A DNA stretch of 64,000 bases from Drosophila pseudoobscura (Eukaryota > Arthropoda > Insecta > Diptera > Drosophilidae). Position numbers and translations under genes: made by a program. Of the stretch, positions 59,880 through 64,000 are shown piece by piece (the first letter of the stretch is position 1; the number at the start of each line of letters is the position of its first letter). Where the stretch lies: NCBI RefSeq assembly GCF_009870125.1, contig NC_046683.1, positions 47,507,869 through 47,571,868 on the forward strand, written 5' to 3'. Below the pieces are notes generated by a model, which worked only from the letters and a program-made list of their open reading frames with translations, made no database searches and had not been told where the DNA came from.

Positions 59880-60434
59880 TTATAGCAGAACACATAGGGA
59901 CTTTTTCGGTTTCTTTTGTTTCTTTTCGGGTGACTTCTTATTGATCTGCCTAACCAAATCGTAGAAAATATCGTTCACATTCACTTTGGCTTTGGCTGAG
60001 GTCTCCATGAAGGCGCAATTGAACTGATTGGCCAGGCTCTTGCCCAGCTCCTTGCCGACGACCCGCTCCTCCTCGAGATCGCACTTGTTGCCCACCAGCA
60101 CCATGGGCACATCGTCCGTATCCTTTACCCTCAGTATCTGCTCGCGCAGGTCCTGTAGATCATTGAACGTCGACTGCGCTGTTATCGAGTACACCAGCAC
60201 GAATCCCTGGCCGTTCTTCATATACAGATCCCGCATGGCCGTGAACTGCTCCGTGCCAGCCGTGTCGAGGATCTCCAGCATGCACTGCTGCCCGTCCACC
60301 TCCACCTGCTTGCGGTAGCTGTCCTCGATGGTGGGGTCGTACTTCTCCACGAAAATGCACTGCACAAACTGCACTGTGAGGGCGGACTTGCCCACGCCGC
60401 CGCTGCCCAGAACCACAATTTTGTATTCACGCAT
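59880..60434 (-). CDS. Rap1: Ras-like small GTPase Rap1 (Roughened)
   Basis: The 184-residue protein is encoded in one exon. It cycles between GDP and GTP and controls cell adhesion and junctions at the plasma membrane. All Ras-fold motifs are present: P-loop GSGGVGKS (10-17), effector loop YDPTIEDSY (32-40), DTAGTEQ (57-63), NKCD (116-119) and ETSAK (144-148). Position 61 is Thr where Ras has Gln, the classic Rap mark. The tail is polybasic ([14 protein letters not shown]) and ends CVLL, a CAAX box whose final Leu predicts geranylgeranylation. The ATG has a good context (GTGAAAAATG). A likely leader-intron acceptor (AAACTACAG|ACAG) lies at about 60,450, just upstream. The leader intron would span about 60,451 to 61,288 and contains GA tracts. 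The gene is convergent with the CUE-domain gene and follows HBS1 on the same strand. Confidence 0.96.
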   Translation of the reverse strand: MREYKIVVLGSGGVGKSALTVQFVQCIFVEKYDPTIEDSYRKQVEVDGQQCMLEILDTAGTEQFTAMRDLYMKNGQGFVLVYSITAQSTFNDLQDLREQILRVKDTDDVPMVLVGNKCDLEEERVVGKELGKSLANQFNCAFMETSAKAKVNVNDIFYDLVRQINKKSPEKKQKKPKKSLCVLL

Positions 60435-60578
60435 TTTTCACTGTAGCTGTCTGTAGTTTGTGTAAGACCAAAAAGCAGGTAGGCGGTAGGTAATACTCGG
60501 GTTCAGGTGGGTTTCCAGTTACAAATTCCTCTTGGAGTTATTGAAGTTGCAAATGTTTAATTTTAAAACGCGGGGCGG

Positions 60579-60645
60579 CTCTCTCTCCTCTCTTACTCTC
60601 TTACTCACTTCTCACTCTCTCGTTCTCGGTCTTGGTCTCTCTCAC
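60579..60645 (-). promoter_or_regulatory. GA tracts in the Rap1 leader intron
   Basis: Forward CTCTCTCCTCTCTTACTCTC and similar runs give GAGAG sites on the gene strand within the presumed first intron. These are candidate GAF/CLAMP sites, on sequence likeness only. Confidence 0.35.
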
Positions 60646-61462
60646 AAAAATCACTAGTTTAGGCGTTGTTCGGCGATTGCTTTTCGGTTGCAGTTTTGTG
60701 GTTGTTCTTTTAGAACGTTTTTTTTTTTGTTTGTTTTTTTGAACGTTATATATATATATTTATATTTAAAGTAATTTTGTTGTTGGTTCTGTTATTGATG
60801 ATAACCTTTGTGCCGTGTACGAGTGTGTGTCTGTGTGTAGTGTGGAGAGAGTACTTGTGTTTGTGTCTGTGTGTGTGTGAGTGTTTGTGCCTCTCCCTCG
60901 CTCTTTCCGCTCAGGTTCTCGTGGAGGTGCGTGCGTTCCGTCAATTGTTGCTTTCAGCGATAAAAGAAATTTCCGCTGGCGCTTCTGCTTTTCCGCTGCC
61001 ACCGCTTTGCCACTGCCGTTGTCACTGTTGCTGTTACCGAGAGCGCACTGTGGGAATAAAGAAAGCAATTTGTTGTATGTTGAATAAAGCTCGATTGCAC
61101 TGTAAATTCGTTTGTTGCGTTTCGTTTCGTTTTTTGGTTTGGTTTTGGGTTGGTTTTTGGTTTGTATGCTGTGCTGGCTTCAAGAACTGACTGCACTCTT
61201 CTTTTTTGTTGCTCGTTCTCGTCGCTCTATCTTGGTCTTTTATGATTCATTTTTAGAGTTGCTAGCAGGCAACTCTATTCGGAGTTTTACCTTTTCTTGT
61301 GTGTTAGCTGCGACTCGAGGGCAGATATGGTTGCTGGATTCTCGATAAAGCCAAGAAAACGGTAATGGCCACGAATTCCTGTACTTTGTTGTATTGATAA
61401 CGTTTTAATTCTAGGCAAAGACAATTTTTCTCGCCCGTAACCCGCACCGAAAATGTTTGGTG

Positions 61463-61530
61463 CAGTGTGACCAGTGGACTTATCGAAAAAATATACCGTC
61501 TGACACTCAGAAATATACCGTCAATATACC
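61463..61530 (-). promoter_or_regulatory. Housekeeping core promoter of Rap1
   Basis: On the minus strand, a perfect motif-1 site TGGTCACACTG (61,463-61,473) is preceded by three motif-6-like copies: GGTATATTT at 61,489-61,497 and 61,511-61,519, and GGTATATTG at 61,522-61,530. This is the same motif 6 then motif 1 order as at the CUE-domain gene. Transcription would start near 61,450. The leader exon could end at the AAAAG|GTAAAA donor near 61,288. The promoter sits only about 160-230 bp behind the HBS1 stop codon. Confidence 0.65.
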
Positions 61531-61693
61531 GATGAAAGTCAGATTCGTCAATTGTGTTATTCGGTTTAATATTAATATTACTAACAATTCCACTGCTCCA
61601 ACGTCTTTTAGAACTGGTTCAACTGTTTGTTTTATATTTAGCAAAACAAAAAATTTGTAACTAAAATTTAGAAATTTCAGCAGCCCCCTCAGC

Positions 61694-63700
61694 TCAGCGT
61701 ATCTTTGTGACCATTCCAGCAGCAATCGTGACACCAGCCACCCTCAACATGATGCGGCCCAGTTCCTTGAAGTCGGCGTACCGCTCTATGCAGATGGGGC
61801 GACTCGTCTCCAATTCGACCAGGGCACACGAGTTGCTGCCTAGGCAACGCGGCTTCTTCTTTACCACCTCGCCGGTGCTCTTGTGTATGGATGCCGTCAG
61901 TTTGCAAACAACAGCCGGCTCGATGAGCGACTGGTGGTGGAGCAGAACCGGAAACCCCATGGTGATGGGCACCTTGACACTGAAGACGATGATGCGGGCC
62001 TGGAAGCGTGTGGTCACGGGAATAGGTGTCTGTGGGTCACTGATGATGCAGCCGACGGTTATGTTGTTGATATCCACGCCGGCCAGCGTCACCGAAATCT
62101 GATCGCCAGCAAAGACGCTCGTCTGGGTGAACTCATCCATGGTCAGGGACTTGACCTGCGCCTGCTCCCTGCTTGCGCCGACCAGCACCTTATCATTCAC
62201 GCAGATCATACCAGTCTCAACTCGTCCAGAAATGCAGAATCCAGAACCAGTGCCCTTGTAGATATCCGAGACTGACATCCGCAGCGGTCTGTCGATGGCC
62301 CGCTCCGGTATCTTGAAATTCTCAATCACGTCCAGCAGGTGGCGACCACTGTACCAGCTGGTGAGTGCGGTCTCCTGGGCTGTCTTGGTGAGATTCTCGC
62401 CGGTCAGGCCAGAGCAGGGCGTGAAGCTTACGTCCGACTCCTTGAAGCCCGCCTGTTTAAGGAAGGACTTTAGTTTGGTGACAATCTCCGTGAATCGCTG
62501 CTGGGACCAGCCAACAGTGTCCAGCTTGTTGATAACCACGCCCAGCTGGTTTACACCCAGGGATCGTACCAGGATGGCATGCTCGCGCGTCTGTCCACCC
62601 AGCTCAAAGCCGGATTCGAATTCGCCCCGCGTGGCATCCACCACTAGGAGGGCCACATCCGCCTGTGTGGCACCGGAGATCATGTTGGGTATGAAATCCT
62701 TGTGGCCAGGCGCATCTAGCAGAGTCACAATCTTTGTCTTTGTCTCGATGCGAGACTGCCCCACGTCCATGGTGATACCTCGGGCACGCTCCTCGCCGGT
62801 CTCGTCCAGAACCCAAGCGTACATGAAGCTCTGCTTCCCAAGCTTCTTGGACTCTTGCTCGTGCTTGTGCATCACGCGCTGCGAGACGTTTCCTGTGTCG
62901 TAGAGTAAGTGGCCCATCAGGGTGCTCTTTCCCGCATCTACATGGCCGATGACGATCATGTGGATGTGGCTCTTTTGGTCGGATCGCTCCTTCTCGTACA
63001 GTTGCTGGGCATTGCGTTGGGACTGGTCCTTAGAGACCTTAAAGAGGCTGGCGGAAGTGCGGGACAAATCGCCCTCTCCCACCTCGACGGGGGAATTCCT
63101 GCCAGAGACTACAGGGGAGGACGGTAACTTGGGAGAAGCTATTTCAAAGCCACGCCGCGGCTCCTTTAGGCTGATTTTTGCCGGGGGCGGGGGCTTGCTG
63201 GCAGACTTCACTGTAGTGGCTGCAATGGGGACAGGCACCTTCGGTCGGAGCGTAGGTTTGGCCGACTTCTTTATCTCTCCGTTTAGGATCTCGTCCAAAA
63301 TCTTCTGTATGTCGTAGTCAAATTTCATGGAGGTCTCCACAATGCGGCGCTCGGACACGGTGTCGCCCACCACACTCCGCACCTCGTCCACGCAGGAACT
63401 CAGCTTGGCCTGGTCCATTTCGTTCAGTTCGGGCATCTGGAAGCTCTCCGAGTCGCGTCTGGCCTTCTCGTAGGCCTCGTCCTCGGCGTCCTCGTCGTGC
63501 TCTCCTTCCTCCTTGATGTCTTTGTTCTTGCTAATGAAGGTGGAGATGCTCTGCCTGCCGCGCTCCCGGTCGTACAGCCATTGTTGGGCATCTGTGGGTG
63601 AAATGCAGTGGTCATCATCAACGGAGTGTCCGTAGACGTCATCGTAACCATCGTATTCGTCTTTGTAATCCATCGTCCGAACAATCCTGTGGCGCGACAT
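61694..63700 (-). CDS. HBS1: HBS1 translational GTPase
   Basis: An intronless 668-residue frame, about the length I recall for the fly protein. HBS1 is the eRF3/EF1A-like GTPase that works with Pelota (Dom34) to split stalled ribosomes in no-go and nonstop mRNA decay. The acidic N-terminal region (1-110) is followed by a small helical part (FDYDIQKILDEIL, 128-139) and a Pro/Lys-rich linker. The GTPase domain starts at about 244: G1 GHVDAGKST (252-260), G2 with ARGITMD (306-312), G3 DAPGHKDF (329-336), G4 NKLD (391-394) and G5 around SGLTGEN (about 435). Two beta-barrel domains complete the protein (ISGRVETGMI and so on), ending GVTIAAGMVTKIR. The start context CCAAGATG is acceptable. A second Met at residue 10 is possible but cuts nothing essential. 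The gene lies head-to-tail with Rap1. Confidence 0.96.
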   Translation of the reverse strand: MSRHRIVRTMDYKDEYDGYDDVYGHSVDDDHCISPTDAQQWLYDRERGRQSISTFISKNKDIKEEGEHDEDAEDEAYEKARRDSESFQMPELNEMDQAKLSSCVDEVRSVVGDTVSERRIVETSMKFDYDIQKILDEILNGEIKKSAKPTLRPKVPVPIAATTVKSASKPPPPAKISLKEPRRGFEIASPKLPSSPVVSGRNSPVEVGEGDLSRTSASLFKVSKDQSQRNAQQLYEKERSDQKSHIHMIVIGHVDAGKSTLMGHLLYDTGNVSQRVMHKHEQESKKLGKQSFMYAWVLDETGEERARGITMDVGQSRIETKTKIVTLLDAPGHKDFIPNMISGATQADVALLVVDATRGEFESGFELGGQTREHAILVRSLGVNQLGVVINKLDTVGWSQQRFTEIVTKLKSFLKQAGFKESDVSFTPCSGLTGENLTKTAQETALTSWYSGRHLLDVIENFKIPERAIDRPLRMSVSDIYKGTGSGFCISGRVETGMICVNDKVLVGASREQAQVKSLTMDEFTQTSVFAGDQISVTLAGVDINNITVGCIISDPQTPIPVTTRFQARIIVFSVKVPITMGFPVLLHHQSLIEPAVVCKLTASIHKSTGEVVKKKPRCLGSNSCALVELETSRPICIERYADFKELGRIMLRVAGVTIAAGMVTKIR

Positions 63701-64000
63701 CTTGGCGGGCCTTCTATTTAACAGTCGATCACTATTTCACAATTTTTTTTTAATTAAAATTAATTTCATCGAGAGAATGAAAATAAAGTAGAAGTGGTGA
63801 TCAGGGTTCCCCTTGTTTCATGTCTTAACCCACTTAAGTCACCTTTAAAAAACATCTGTGTATTTAAACATGAGAACAACTTGACTTAAGCCGCGGAAAA
63901 TAATACTGTTTGTAAATTCTTCTTGTAGACCCATCTGATCCTGCCCCTTTACTTACTAAAAAAAACAACGATATCTCTCACCTGAACTGCGCTAAAAGTC
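63701..64000. other. 5' flank of HBS1
   Basis: Leader and promoter of HBS1 are expected here. No clear motif-1, DRE or TATA element was seen on the minus strand. Confidence 0.4.

Noticed and set aside
1-64000. tRNA, rRNA and microRNA genes
   Set aside because: Scanning for B-box-like GGTTCGA sequences and for strong hairpins by eye found no convincing candidate. A tRNAscan or miRNA search was not possible.

Overview
The window looks like intron-poor, gene-sparse DNA from a fly of the genus Drosophila. Gene content and order match the Drosophila melanogaster 62A-62B region (arm 3L, Muller element D): a run of three RR-type cuticle protein genes (Cpr62Ba, Cpr62Bb, Cpr62Bc), the CNMamide neuropeptide gene, Rap1 and HBS1. 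The noncoding DNA is diverged and full of hexamer arrays and TACGAGTA/TACTCGTA octamers. I associate that texture with the obscura group (D. pseudoobscura and relatives), but this is an inference. If it is right, the window lies on the X-linked XR arm.

Layout. Positions 1-14,700 have no confidently called gene. They hold a DINE-1/mini-me-like Helitron relic (about 2,130-2,905) with a GA-rich, MRE-like core, and a candidate two-exon secreted micropeptide near 5.5 kb. From 14.9 to 16.3 kb, on the plus strand, lies a three-exon gene for a secreted, Pro/Ser/Thr-rich protein with a coiled-coil end. It converges on Cpr62Ba (minus, 18.0-18.5 kb). From 18.5 to 28.1 kb is mostly simple repeats plus a clear, diverged tandem duplication of about 360 bp (26.0 and 26.7 kb). 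Cpr62Bb (minus, 28.2-30.8 kb) has two competing, spliceable last exons. After 6.7 kb without a gene call comes Cpr62Bc (minus, 37.6-38.4 kb) with a textbook TATA/Inr promoter. A further 10 kb holds a short MITE-like element, then CNMa (minus, 48.8-49.6 kb). From 56.2 to 57.2 kb a CUE-domain gene runs on the plus strand, convergent with Rap1 (minus, 59.9-60.4 kb). HBS1 (minus, 61.7-63.7 kb) follows, with the Rap1 promoter packed directly behind its 3' end.

Function. The three Cpr genes encode secreted chitin-binding proteins of the exoskeleton. They lie on the same strand and are spaced over 20 kb. CNMa makes one amidated, disulfide-bridged neuropeptide. The right-hand end is a housekeeping block: a CUE-domain ubiquitin-binding protein, the Rap1 small GTPase and the ribosome-rescue GTPase HBS1. 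The CUE gene and Rap1 carry the same pair of housekeeping core-promoter motifs (Ohler motifs 6 and 1). Much of the remaining sequence, well over three quarters, is probably regulatory or intronic. Its most notable patterns are a 19-bp motif found five times in 40 kb and the heavily enriched TACGAGTA octamer. All positions and counts were read by eye.
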